Assembly: GCA_005883905.1 (NCBI GenBank)
Contig: VAYD01000063.1
Coordinates: 1-14,540 of the forward strand
Reading direction: 5' to 3'
Source: Actinomycetota bacterium
Lineage (GTDB): Bacteria; Actinomycetota; Thermoleophilia; Solirubrobacterales; Solirubrobacteraceae
DNA length: 14,540 nt
Position numbers and translations under genes: made by a program. The stretch's first letter is position 1; every line of letters starts with the position of its first letter. Shown piece after piece: positions 5,968 through 13,513 of the stretch. A model generated the notes under the pieces. The model saw only the letters and a list, made by a program, of their open reading frames with translations, was not told where the DNA came from and did no database searches.

Positions 5968-7405
5968 CGGCCGGGTCGCGCCACCCGGCTCAGGATCGCC
6001 GCGCCGCCGGTCGACGGGGTCCACGAGACGCGCCAGACGCCGGCGCGCTTGGGCAGCTTGACGTTGAAGAAGCCCTTGCGGCTGCGCACCGTGACCGTCT
6101 TGACGCTCGTGAACGCGCCGTTCGCGGTCGGGGCGTTCTGGATGTCGACCTGCTCGACCGCGCCGTCGGCCGCCGGGCGCAGCTGACCCCAGACGAGCAG
6201 CTTCGAACCGCGCCGCGCGACCCACAGCGGCAGCCGGTACGCCGCCCACGACGGCTTCAGGCGCCCGTCGTTGAAGCGCAGGCCGGTCTGGAACGCCGCC
6301 AGCGACGCCTCGTCGCGCATCTCGTACTGGGCCACGGCACGCACACGCGGATCGTGCCAGGCGATGAAGTCCGACTCGTTGATCCAAGCGGCCTGCTTGG
6401 CCAGCGACACGCCGAACAACCCGTCGGGCGGGTTCGTCTGGAACCCGTACTCCGTGTACTGGATCGGCAGGTTGCGCGGGATCCGCCGCTTGGCCTGCGC
6501 CTGGCGCAGGATCGTCTTCAGGCGCGAGATCGAGCTGATCGTGATCTCCGTCGAGCTGCCCTTCGACGTCGGCGGCTGCGAGCCGCCGCGGGTGTAGGGG
6601 TGGTGCGCGACGCCGGTCACCGCCAGGCGCCCGCCGAAGCCGCCGCGGCAGTCCAGCGAGCGGCTGCGCAGCGCGCGCCCGCGGCTGTCGATGCACAGCA
6701 CGTCGCGCAGGAACTCGCCGGGCGGCGTCGGGCGGCTCGCGGCCGGGCCCGAGCGGCGCCCGATCGGCGCGGTCTCGCCGAACAGGATCTCACGAGCTGG
6801 CGGTACAGCGCGGGCGCCACGGCGCCGCGCTTGGTCGCCTGCGGCTGCAGCCAGCCGCCCTGGTTGGGCTCGTTCCAGATCGACCAGCGCGCGACGCGCG
6901 GCAGCACGCCCTTGCCCTCGTTCTCGTCGGCATACGTACCGCTGTAGCGGGTGCCGAGCGCCTGCACGAAGCGCTTGAACTGCGTTGGGTTCGGGCGGCA
7001 GTACTTGCGCACCTTCAGCGACGCCTTGCAGCCCGAGGCCCAGGCCGGCATCGGGCTCGAGGGCGACAGCAGGACGTCCATCCCGCGCGCCTGCGCGCCG
7101 CGCACGAGGCCGTCGTAGCGGTCCCACAGCGACGCCGGGTACGCGGCCGGGTTCGACCCGTCGAAGCCGGCGGGCCGGTGCGTGCTCAAGGGAGCGGGGG
7201 AGACCTTGTTCCAGAAGACGACGGAGTGGACGGTGTCGACGCCGAGGGTCTGGAGGTCGTCGAGCGTGCGCTCGCGGATCGTCGGGCTGGACAGGACCAG
7301 CGTCTGGTCGTCCTCGAACATCGAGCGCTGCACGCGCGAGGCGTTGGCGGGCGCGCCGGCGAGGAGCGCGGCGAGCGCGCCCGAGAGCAGAGCGAAACGC
7401 TTCAT
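5964..7405 (-). pseudogene. secreted clan GH-A glycoside hydrolase, middle paralogue, disrupted by deletion and frameshift
   Basis: ATG at 7405 opens a signal peptide (MKRFALLSGALAALLAGAPA, then NAS) followed by a barrel with acid/base Glu179 in SIWNEPNQGGWLQPQ. The frame is sensible to residue 205 (ALYRQLV, about 6791), then becomes Arg/Ala nonsense ending at 6617. Another frame takes over at 6791 with EILFGETAPIGRRSG and continues through GVAHHPYTRGG, the nucleophile motif QYTEYGFQTNPPDGLFGVS and a C-terminal sandwich to TGA at 5964-5966. Aligned by eye with the gene A paralogue, 23 residues are expected between 'LYR' and 'ETAP' but only about 7 remain, so about 15 codons plus one base (3n+1, near 46 bases) are missing. 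Both ends keep ATGA overlaps with neighbours and all other motifs are intact, so the loss is recent or is an assembly artefact. If real, both catalytic Glu residues could not be in one protein. Confidence 0.85.
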
Positions 7406-8964
7406 GAGATGGGGTAGGCGCGGCTGTGCGCGGAGTAGGGGAACTGCGACGACGACCAGCTGGCGCGCAGCTGGCCCGCGGCGGGAGCGGTGACCTGGCC
7501 GGCGAAGTAGCCGCGGCCGTTGGTCACGGTGATCGGGTCGCCCAGCGGCGCCCAGTCTGCCGATCCGTCGGCTGGCTTGAACTCGATCTGCACCTGGTCC
7601 TGAGCTCCTTCGGGGAGATTGTTGGGTCGGAAGCGCAGCTGGCCCCAGACGTTCGCCACGAGTGGCGTACCGGTGCCCTGCGCGACGAACGGCATCGCAT
7701 AGGCCTGCGCGGACGGCTTGGCCTTGCCGGATCGCGTCAGGATGCCCGACTGGTAGGTGAACCAGTAGTGCCGGCTCGTCTTCGGGTACTTGCGCAGCGG
7801 CGCGACGTCGCGCAGCAGGAACTGTGTGTTGCCCGCGATCCGCGGGTTGAGGTAGGTGATGAAGTCGCCGAGCGTGAGGTAGTCGGCCTGCTTGCGCAGC
7901 GAGATCCCGACGTACTTGTCGGGCGGGTTGGTCTCGTAGCCGAACTCCGTCGAGACCACCGGCAGGCCGGTGCCGATGTGGCCCGTCTGCGCCGAGAGGT
8001 CGTCGAGCAGCGTCGGCAGCTCGCCGATGTTCGCCATCGTGATCGAGTCGGAGTTCTTGTCGCGTTGCAGCGGCGAGAGGAACTTCGTGTACGGGTGATG
8101 CGCCCAGGCGGTCATCTGCAGCGGACCGTACTTGTCGAAGTCCGAGCAGCCGGCGTCGGTGTGCCCGTTGGCGCACAGCAGCTGCTCGACGAAGAGCTTG
8201 GGCCGCACCGGCGAGCGCGTCTGGCGCTTGGAGCTGCCGAGCGGCGCGGTCTCGCCGCCGAAGATCGCGTCGCGGCCATGCCCGGTCTTGTCCAGCGCGC
8301 GGCGCCCGGCGAAGTACAGCGTGCGGTACAGGCGCGGCGAGTACAGCTTGCCGTGCCACCACTGCGGCGTCAGCCAGCCGCCCTGGTTGGGCTCGTTGCC
8401 GAGCGACCAGACGAACACGAGCGGGATGAGCTGGTGGCGGTCGTTCTCGTCCTTGTAGGCGCCGCTGAAGCGCCTGCCGACGGCCTCGACGAACTTGGCG
8501 AACTCCGACGGCTTGGGCATCCACGTCTTCTGGTTGGCGCGTTCGGAGCGCGGGGCGCGCGCGTGGGCCCACCGCGGCCCGGGCGGCGTGAGGTCGAAGT
8601 ACGGCCAGATGCCGAGCTGGCGGCAGGCGCGCACCAGGCGGTCGTAGCGGTCCCAATTGAGCTTGGGATAGGCCTTCGGGTTGGCCGCGCCGTACTTGTC
8701 GAAGCGCTTGCGGTTCGCCTTGCCGGTCCGCGCGCGGTCGGCGACCACGCTCCACAGCACCGTCACGCGGACCATGTCGACGCCGGCCGCGGCCATCTTG
8801 TGCAGCGCCGCGTCGCGCACCTGATCGCCGCTGTAGAGCAGCTGGTCGTCGTCCATCATGATCGACTGCTGGTCGTCGGACGCGTGCGCGGGGACCGCGG
8901 CGATCGCCATCAGGACGATCAGCAGCGCGACGACAGGGGCGAACAGGCGGTGGGTGATCGGCAT
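7402..8964 (-). CDS. secreted clan GH-A glycoside hydrolase, first gene of a tandem operon
   Basis: A 520-residue exported glycosidase-like protein. The signal peptide is MPITHRLFAPVVALLIVLMA, then IAAVPAHA, with cleavage likely before SDDQQ. The clan GH-A active site is visible as acid/base Glu191 (SLGNEPNQGGWLTPQ) and nucleophile Glu340 (VVSTEFGYETNPPD), with HHPYTKF at 289-295 between them. The C-terminal part (about 425-520) is a probable beta-sandwich domain starting near NVWGQLRFRP. It is the most intact family member here and serves as reference for the damaged middle copy. Paralogues share 'NEP-x-x-GGWL-x-PQ' and 'TE[FY]G[YF]xTNPPD'. The substrate is not deducible. ATG 8964 has no Shine-Dalgarno in the 10 bases before it; a perfect hairpin sits just upstream instead. 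The stop overlaps the next ATG by ATGA, so this gene leads the operon. Confidence 0.9.
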   Translation of the reverse strand: MPITHRLFAPVVALLIVLMAIAAVPAHASDDQQSIMMDDDQLLYSGDQVRDAALHKMAAAGVDMVRVTVLWSVVADRARTGKANRKRFDKYGAANPKAYPKLNWDRYDRLVRACRQLGIWPYFDLTPPGPRWAHARAPRSERANQKTWMPKPSEFAKFVEAVGRRFSGAYKDENDRHQLIPLVFVWSLGNEPNQGGWLTPQWWHGKLYSPRLYRTLYFAGRRALDKTGHGRDAIFGGETAPLGSSKRQTRSPVRPKLFVEQLLCANGHTDAGCSDFDKYGPLQMTAWAHHPYTKFLSPLQRDKNSDSITMANIGELPTLLDDLSAQTGHIGTGLPVVSTEFGYETNPPDKYVGISLRKQADYLTLGDFITYLNPRIAGNTQFLLRDVAPLRKYPKTSRHYWFTYQSGILTRSGKAKPSAQAYAMPFVAQGTGTPLVANVWGQLRFRPNNLPEGAQDQVQIEFKPADGSADWAPLGDPITVTNGRGYFAGQVTAPAAGQLRASWSSSQFPYSAHSRAYPIS

Positions 8965-8974
8965 GCGCTCAGCA

Positions 8975-9007
8975 GACGGGAGGGCGGCCAGGAACCGCCC
9001 TCCCGTC
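8975..9007 (-). terminator. perfect 13-bp hairpin between sodA and the glycosidase operon
   Basis: GACGGGAGGGCGG at 8975-8987 pairs without mismatch with CCGCCCTCCCGTC at 8995-9007 around a 7-base loop. It lies 40 bases after the sodA stop and 10 bases before the start of the first glycosidase gene, on the same strand. There is no T-tract after it, so it would be a U-less terminator of the kind proposed in high-GC actinobacteria, or an mRNA element controlling the downstream gene. A 6-bp outer repeat (8968-8973 with 9025-9030) could extend the structure. Confidence 0.6.
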
Positions 9008-9047
9008 ACAACTCGAAGATAGGCGCTGAGTTTTGGTCGTGCGCCGC

Positions 9048-9653
<606 letters not shown>

Positions 9654-9704
9654 TGGGACCCTTTCTCACGAAGATCGAACTGTCGTCTGCACGATACGCG
9701 TCGA

Positions 9705-9710
9705 TAGTGT
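9705..9710 (+). promoter_or_regulatory. candidate -10 element for proS
   Basis: TAGTGT (TANNNT type) ends 9 bases before GTG 9720. With the usual initiation distance the proS message would begin 2-3 bases before its start codon, consistent with the lack of any Shine-Dalgarno. No -35 hexamer was recognised. Confidence 0.3.
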
Positions 9711-9719
9711 CCAACCGCT

Positions 9720-11378
9720 GTGACGCGACTCAGCCAAGCCTTCATCCCCACCGAGCGCGAGGCGCCCGCCGACGCGGAGGCGCTCAGCCACAAGCTGCTG
9801 GTGCGCGCGGGCATGGTGCGCCAGACCGGCGCCGGCCTGTGGAGCTGGCTGCCGGCGGGCTGGCGCGTGCACCAGAACGTCGTGCAGATCGTGCGCGAGG
9901 AGATGGACGGCATCGGCTGCCAGGAGATGCTGGCGCCGGTGATCACGCCGGGCGACCTGTGGAAGCGCAGCGGCCGCTGGCCGATCCCGGAGCTCTTCCG
10001 CTTCCAGGATCGCAAGCGGGCGGACCTGCTGCTGGCGCTGAGCCACGAGGAGACGATGACGTTTCACGTGGCGAACGCGATCCGGTCCTACCGCGACCTG
10101 CCCAAGCAGCTCTACCACTTCCAGACCAAGGGCCGTGACGAGGCGCGCCCGCGCGCCGGGGTGCTGCGCACGCGGGAGTTCATCATGAAGGACGCGTACT
10201 CGTTCGACCGCGACCTGGACGGGCTGGACGAGTCCTACCAGCTCTATCGCGCCGCCTACGGGCGCGTCTTCGACCGCGTGGGGCTCGACTGGTACGAGTG
10301 CGAGTCCGACGTCGGGATGATGGGCGGCATCGGCGCGCACGAGTACATGGCGCCGACCCCGTCGGGCGAGAACGACGTCGCGCTGGCGCCTGGCTACAGC
10401 GCCAACCTGGAGATCGCCAGCGCCGAGCCGCAGCCGGCGCAGCTCGCCAGCCAACTCAGCGGCGAGCTCGAGACGCCCGGACTGACGACGATCGCGGATG
10501 TCGCGCGCCATCTCGGCGTGCACGAGAGCGCGCTGCTCAAGGCGTTCCCGGTCGTGACGGAGTCGCGCGGGCTGCTGATGGTCTTCCTGCGCGGCGATCA
10601 CCGGCTTGGCGACATCAAGCTGCAGAACGCGCTGGGCGAGCCGTTCCGGCCCGCGCGCGACGAGGAGCTGCCGGGGCCCGCCGGCTTTCTCGGTCCGACG
10701 CCTGACGTGCCGCATGTGCTCGACAGCGCCGTCGGCGGGGGGCCGTGGATCGTCGGCGCCAACCGGCTCGACCTGCACCTCGGCGGCGTGACGATCGACG
10801 GCGAGCATCTCGATGTCCGCACCGTCGAGGCCGGCGACACCGTCAACGGCAGCCCGGTTCGGATCGAGCCCGCGATCGAGATCGGCAACATCTTCAAGCT
10901 CGGCACGCGCTACTCCGAGCCGCTCGGCGCCAGCTACCTGGACGAGAACGGGTCCGAGCGGCTGATCGTGATGGGCTCCTACGGGATCGGGCCCGCGCGC
11001 CTGACCGCCGCAGCCGTCGAGCAGCACGGCGACGAGCGCGGGATCGCGTGGCCGAAGTCGATCGCGCCCTGGGACGTCGAGCTCGTGGCGCTCGGCAAGG
11101 AGGGCACGCCCGAGCGCGAGGCCGCCGACGCGCTCTACGAGGAGCTCGAGGCCAGCGACCTGCAGGTGCTCTACGACGACCGCGACGCCGGCGGCGGGTC
11201 GAAGTTCGCCGACGCCGAGCTGATCGGCTGCCCGCTGCGCCTGACGGTCGGCAGGCGCTCGCTGGAGTCCGGGCGCGCCGAGGCGCAGGCCCGCCGCGGC
11301 CAGCGCGACTTCGAGGCCGGCGTCCCGCTCACCGGCGCCGTGGAGGACGTGCGGGCGCTGTGGGACGAGCTCCCCTGA
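9720..11378 (+). CDS. proS: prolyl-tRNA synthetase (bacterial type, with editing insertion)
   Basis: Charges tRNA-Pro with proline. At 552 residues it is slightly shorter than the roughly 570 of E. coli ProRS. The class II core is seen as SHKLLVRAGMVRQTGAGLWS and WLPAGWRVHQNVVQIVREEM at the N-terminus, motif 2 as LRTREFIMKDAYSF (about 148-161), and motif 3 as GSYGIGPARLTAAAVEQ (about 420-436). Between motifs 2 and 3 is the YbaK-like INS editing domain (about 225-390), with FLRGDHRLGDIKLQNALGEP and GFLGP, so it should deacylate Ala-tRNA-Pro. The C-terminal anticodon-binding domain begins IAPWDVELVALG and includes YDDRDAGGGSKFADAELIG. The start is GTG 9720 with no Shine-Dalgarno. The last 19 bases overlap the next gene, suggesting cotranscription. 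Confidence 0.96.
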   Translation: MTRLSQAFIPTEREAPADAEALSHKLLVRAGMVRQTGAGLWSWLPAGWRVHQNVVQIVREEMDGIGCQEMLAPVITPGDLWKRSGRWPIPELFRFQDRKRADLLLALSHEETMTFHVANAIRSYRDLPKQLYHFQTKGRDEARPRAGVLRTREFIMKDAYSFDRDLDGLDESYQLYRAAYGRVFDRVGLDWYECESDVGMMGGIGAHEYMAPTPSGENDVALAPGYSANLEIASAEPQPAQLASQLSGELETPGLTTIADVARHLGVHESALLKAFPVVTESRGLLMVFLRGDHRLGDIKLQNALGEPFRPARDEELPGPAGFLGPTPDVPHVLDSAVGGGPWIVGANRLDLHLGGVTIDGEHLDVRTVEAGDTVNGSPVRIEPAIEIGNIFKLGTRYSEPLGASYLDENGSERLIVMGSYGIGPARLTAAAVEQHGDERGIAWPKSIAPWDVELVALGKEGTPEREAADALYEELEASDLQVLYDDRDAGGGSKFADAELIGCPLRLTVGRRSLESGRAEAQARRGQRDFEAGVPLTGAVEDVRALWDELP

Positions 11379-11986
11379 CCTTCCGGCGGCTGTCGGGCCT
11401 GGACCGGTCCGGCCCGCCGCCGCCCGAGACCCAGGCGGGCGCGCCGCTGCGCCCGTGGACGATCCCGAACGCGATCGGCTACGCACGGATCGGCCTGCTC
11501 ATCGTGTTCCTCGTCCTGGCGCTCTCCAGCGAGGACGGCACGGACGCGTTGCCGGCGGTGCTGTACGCGCTGGTCGCGTGGGGCGACTACGCGGACGGGA
11601 TCGCCGCGCGGGTGACGCGCCAGTACAGCCGTCTGGGCGCGCTGATGGACCCGGTGATCGACCGCGGGCTCGTGATCGCGGGCGTGATCGTGTGCTGGAA
11701 GTTCGACCTGCTGCCGCGCTGGCTGCTCGCGGTGATGGTCGCGCGCGAGGTCTTCATGCTCGTCGCCGGCCAGTACGCGATCCGCCACGGCGTGACGCTG
11801 CGGATCAACTGGTACGGGCGCTGGGGCGTCTGGCCCGTCATGAGCGCGCTCTTCTCCGCCCTGTGCGGGCTGAAGACGCTGGGCACGGTCCTGCTTGTGA
11901 TCGGCCTCGTGCTGACGGTGATGGCAACCGTCGTGTACGCGCGCGACGCACTCGACGAATTGCGCACGAGATCACCCTCAAGTTGA
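11360..11986 (+). CDS. CDP-alcohol phosphatidyltransferase (phospholipid synthase)
   Basis: Integral membrane enzyme that transfers a phosphatidyl group from a CDP-linked lipid to an alcohol. The family signature D-x2-DG-x2-AR-x8-G-x3-D-x3-D is matched exactly in the stretch GDYADGIAAR followed by GALMDPVIDRG; numbered from GTG 11360 the acidic residues are Asp76, Asp79, Asp97 and Asp101. The entry motif WTIPNAIGYARI precedes the first membrane helix. Five or six hydrophobic helices follow (IGLLIVFLVLAL, AVLYALVAW, GLVIAGVIVCW, WLLAVMVAREVFMLVAG, VMSALFSALCG, TVLLVIGLVLTVMATVV). The acceptor could be glycerol-3-phosphate (PgsA), phosphatidylglycerol (cardiolipin synthase) or inositol phosphate; the sequence does not decide. 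GTG 11360 is the nearest usual start, 13 bases after GGAGG and inside the end of proS, giving 208 residues. Confidence 0.9.
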   Translation: MGRAPLTFRRLSGLDRSGPPPPETQAGAPLRPWTIPNAIGYARIGLLIVFLVLALSSEDGTDALPAVLYALVAWGDYADGIAARVTRQYSRLGALMDPVIDRGLVIAGVIVCWKFDLLPRWLLAVMVAREVFMLVAGQYAIRHGVTLRINWYGRWGVWPVMSALFSALCGLKTLGTVLLVIGLVLTVMATVVYARDALDELRTRSPSS

Positions 11987-11996
11987 AGTTGACCGC

Positions 11997-12005
11997 TGGT
12001 ATGCT
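11997..12005 (+). promoter_or_regulatory. candidate extended -10 promoter for the rsiG-like operon
   Basis: TGGTATGCT combines the TG-n extension with a TATGCT hexamer (12000-12005), in the 66-base gap after the phosphatidyltransferase stop. No -35 at normal spacing is evident: the TTGACC at 11989 is only 5 bases away. Transcription from here would give a 5' leader of about 40 bases that carries the AGGAG ribosome site. Confidence 0.4.
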
Positions 12006-12052
12006 CGCCCGCTCCGGCGCATTCCCGCGCATCCGACAGGAGAGATCACCCA

Positions 12053-12319
12053 ATGGACACGTTCCCGGACCTCGGCTCGCTCTCGGATCAGGAGCTCAAG
12101 GACCTCATCCAGCAGCTGACCGAAGAGGAGATCGACATCTCCTACAAGCGCCGGATCCTGCACGGCAAGATCGACATCCTGCGCGCCGAGCTGGTCAATC
12201 GCCTGCGCAAGAAGCACGAGACGGGCGAGGACGTCATCACCGGCGCCGACGTCCAGCGTCTGACCGACATCCTCGCCGGCCGCGCTGTGGCAGACGGCGA
12301 GGAAGGCGGCTCCGAGTAG
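12053..12319 (+). CDS. RsiG-like anti-sigma factor with one c-di-GMP signature
   Basis: An 88-residue helical protein. The signature of Streptomyces RsiG, the c-di-GMP-dependent anti-sigma factor of sigma-WhiG, is E-x3-S-x2-R-x3-Q-x3-D. Here Glu26, Ser30, Arg33, His37 and Asp41 fit it with Gln changed to His, within EEEIDISYKRRILHGKID and followed by ILRAELVNRLRKKH, the expected long helix. The N-terminal LGSLSDQELKDLIQQLTEEE is a second helix without the signature. Streptomyces RsiG has two copies of the signature in one chain; I recall that the Rubrobacter form has one copy and works as a homodimer, which this resembles. The acidic C-terminal tail (GRAVADGEEGGSE) is probably unstructured. 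AGGAG lies 10 bases before ATG. The zinc-ribbon/FHA gene begins 6 bases after the stop. No WhiG-like sigma gene is in the window, so the function is inferred from the motif. Confidence 0.75.
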   Translation: MDTFPDLGSLSDQELKDLIQQLTEEEIDISYKRRILHGKIDILRAELVNRLRKKHETGEDVITGADVQRLTDILAGRAVADGEEGGSE

Positions 12320-12325
12320 GCACCG

Positions 12326-12741
12326 GTGGCGGTCACCTGCCCTGAGTGCGGTGCCCCAAACGAGGACGGGGCGAACTACTGCTCGCGATGCGGGGGGGCG
12401 AGACCGGTGAGCTGATCCCGGTCGAGCTCGACGACGTCGTGACCGAGGAGGGCGCCGCGCTGGTGATCCGCGCGGGAGGCGGCCGCGTGGGGGAGAGCTT
12501 CCCGATCACGAGCGACCGCATGACCGTGGGCAGGCGCCCTGACTGCGACATCTTCCTCGACGACATCACGGTCTCGCGCGACCACGCGCTGATCGTGCGC
12601 CGCGGCGACGGGATCCACATCGACGACCTCGGCTCGTTGAACGGCACGTACGTCAACCGGCAGCGCATCGAGAGCCACCGGCTGAGCGACGGCGACGAGC
12701 TGCAGATCGGCAAGTTCAAGCTGACCTTCCTGGCGCGATGA
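12326..12741 (+). CDS. zinc-ribbon plus FHA domain protein (GarA-like), frameshifted at a G7 run
   Basis: GTG 12326 begins VAVTCPECGAPNEDGANYCS and RCGG, a zinc ribbon with CxxC-x10-CxxC (Cys5, 8, 19, 22). In this frame it stops at 12415. The FHA domain is one frame over, from about 12388: GETGELIPVELDD, then VGRRPDCDIFLDD, VSRDHALIV, DDLGSLNGTYVNR and DGDELQIGKFKLTFLAR, with the phosphothreonine-binding Arg, Ser-Arg-x-His and Asn-Gly-Thr all present. Adding one G to, or removing two from, the seven Gs at 12392-12398 joins the parts into one protein of about 138 residues. The FHA part resembles mycobacterial GarA (Rv1827) and corynebacterial OdhI, but the N-terminal Thr-Thr phosphorylation motif of those proteins is absent and a zinc ribbon replaces it. 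The stop overlaps merR by ATGA; in mycobacteria garA is also followed by a MerR gene (Rv1828). A base-call error is the simplest explanation. Confidence 0.85.
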
Positions 12742-13478
12742 GCGTGGGCGAACAGGACATCGAGGTGACCGACGACCAGGGCAACGAGTCGCCGCGCAAG
12801 TCGATGACGATCGGGGCCGTCTGCAAGGCGCTCGAGCAGGAGTTCCCCGACATCTCGATCTCGAAGATCCGCTACCTCGAGGATCAGAAGCTGCTGTCGC
12901 CGCGGCGCACGCCGGGCGGCTATCGGCTCTACAGCCAGTCCGACGTCGCGCGGCTGCGCACGATCCTGCGGCTGCAGCGCGACGAGTTCCTGCCGCTGCG
13001 CGTGATCCGCCAGGAGCTCGCGGCCGGGCGCAGCGCGGCCGACATCGCCGCGCCGGGCGTCCAGGCGCGCCGCCGGCCGTCGGTCTCGGTGCAGGAGCGC
13101 GGGCCGCTGTACACGCTCGACGACGTGCTCGAGGAGACGCAGGCGGAGGCGTCGCTGGTGGCCGAGCTGGAGGACTTCGGCGTCATCAAGGGCGAGGTCC
13201 GCGCCGGCGCGAAGTACTACGACGAGACCGAGCGCGAGATCATCCGCGCGGTCACGGAGCTCGCCCGCTACGGCGTCGGCGGGCGCAACCTGCGCGTGCT
13301 GCGCACCTCGGCCGACCGCGAGTCGGCGCTGCTGCAGCAGATCCTCGCGCCGTCGCTGCGCTCCCGGAACCCCCAGCGCCGCAAGGAGGCGCTCGAGGCG
13401 CTCGAGAACCTCGCGGCGGTCACCTCGCACCTCAAGCACCTGCTGCTCGTGCGAGACCTGCGCAAGATCGCCAACTGA
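12738..13478 (+). CDS. MerR-family transcriptional regulator (Rv1828-like)
   Basis: A 246-residue DNA-binding protein. After a polar N-terminal tail of about 22 residues, the winged helix-turn-helix of the MerR family spans about 23-92: MTIGAVCKALEQEFPDISIS, then KIRYLEDQKLLSPRRTPGGY and RLYSQSDVARLRTILRLQ. A linker with Arg/Pro (RRRPSVSV) leads to a helical C-terminal region (about 124-246) that carries a second, MerR-like recognition pattern (LYTLDDVLEETQAEASLVAE, VIKGEVRAGAKYYDETEREI). This layout, with a C-terminal HTH-like effector domain and no Cys cluster, resembles mycobacterial Rv1828 rather than a metal or redox sensor. The ATG overlaps the FHA stop (ATGA), so the two are coupled. 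Targets and ligand are unknown. Confidence 0.9.
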   Translation: MSVGEQDIEVTDDQGNESPRKSMTIGAVCKALEQEFPDISISKIRYLEDQKLLSPRRTPGGYRLYSQSDVARLRTILRLQRDEFLPLRVIRQELAAGRSAADIAAPGVQARRRPSVSVQERGPLYTLDDVLEETQAEASLVAELEDFGVIKGEVRAGAKYYDETEREIIRAVTELARYGVGGRNLRVLRTSADRESALLQQILAPSLRSRNPQRRKEALEALENLAAVTSHLKHLLLVRDLRKIAN

Positions 13479-13513
13479 GATGGCCGACTCCGCGACCATC
13501 TGATTTCGCTCGC

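Noticed and set aside
9700..9707. GTCGATAG upstream of proS as a WhiG-type -10
   Set aside because: The same problem: no TAAA at the required distance. A housekeeping TANNNT reading is simpler.
11983..11994. TTGAAG and TTGACC as -35 hexamers for the rsiG-like gene
   Set aside because: They lie only 11 and 5 bases from TATGCT, too close for a standard promoter.
13478..13501. AGATGG/CCATCT inverted repeat after merR as a terminator
   Set aside because: Only 6 bp with a 12-base centre and no T-run; too weak to call.
13480..13503. Seven-codon open frame (MADSATI) between merR and apt, a possible leader peptide
   Set aside because: It has no Shine-Dalgarno and no codon pattern suggesting attenuation. 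Such short frames occur often by chance.
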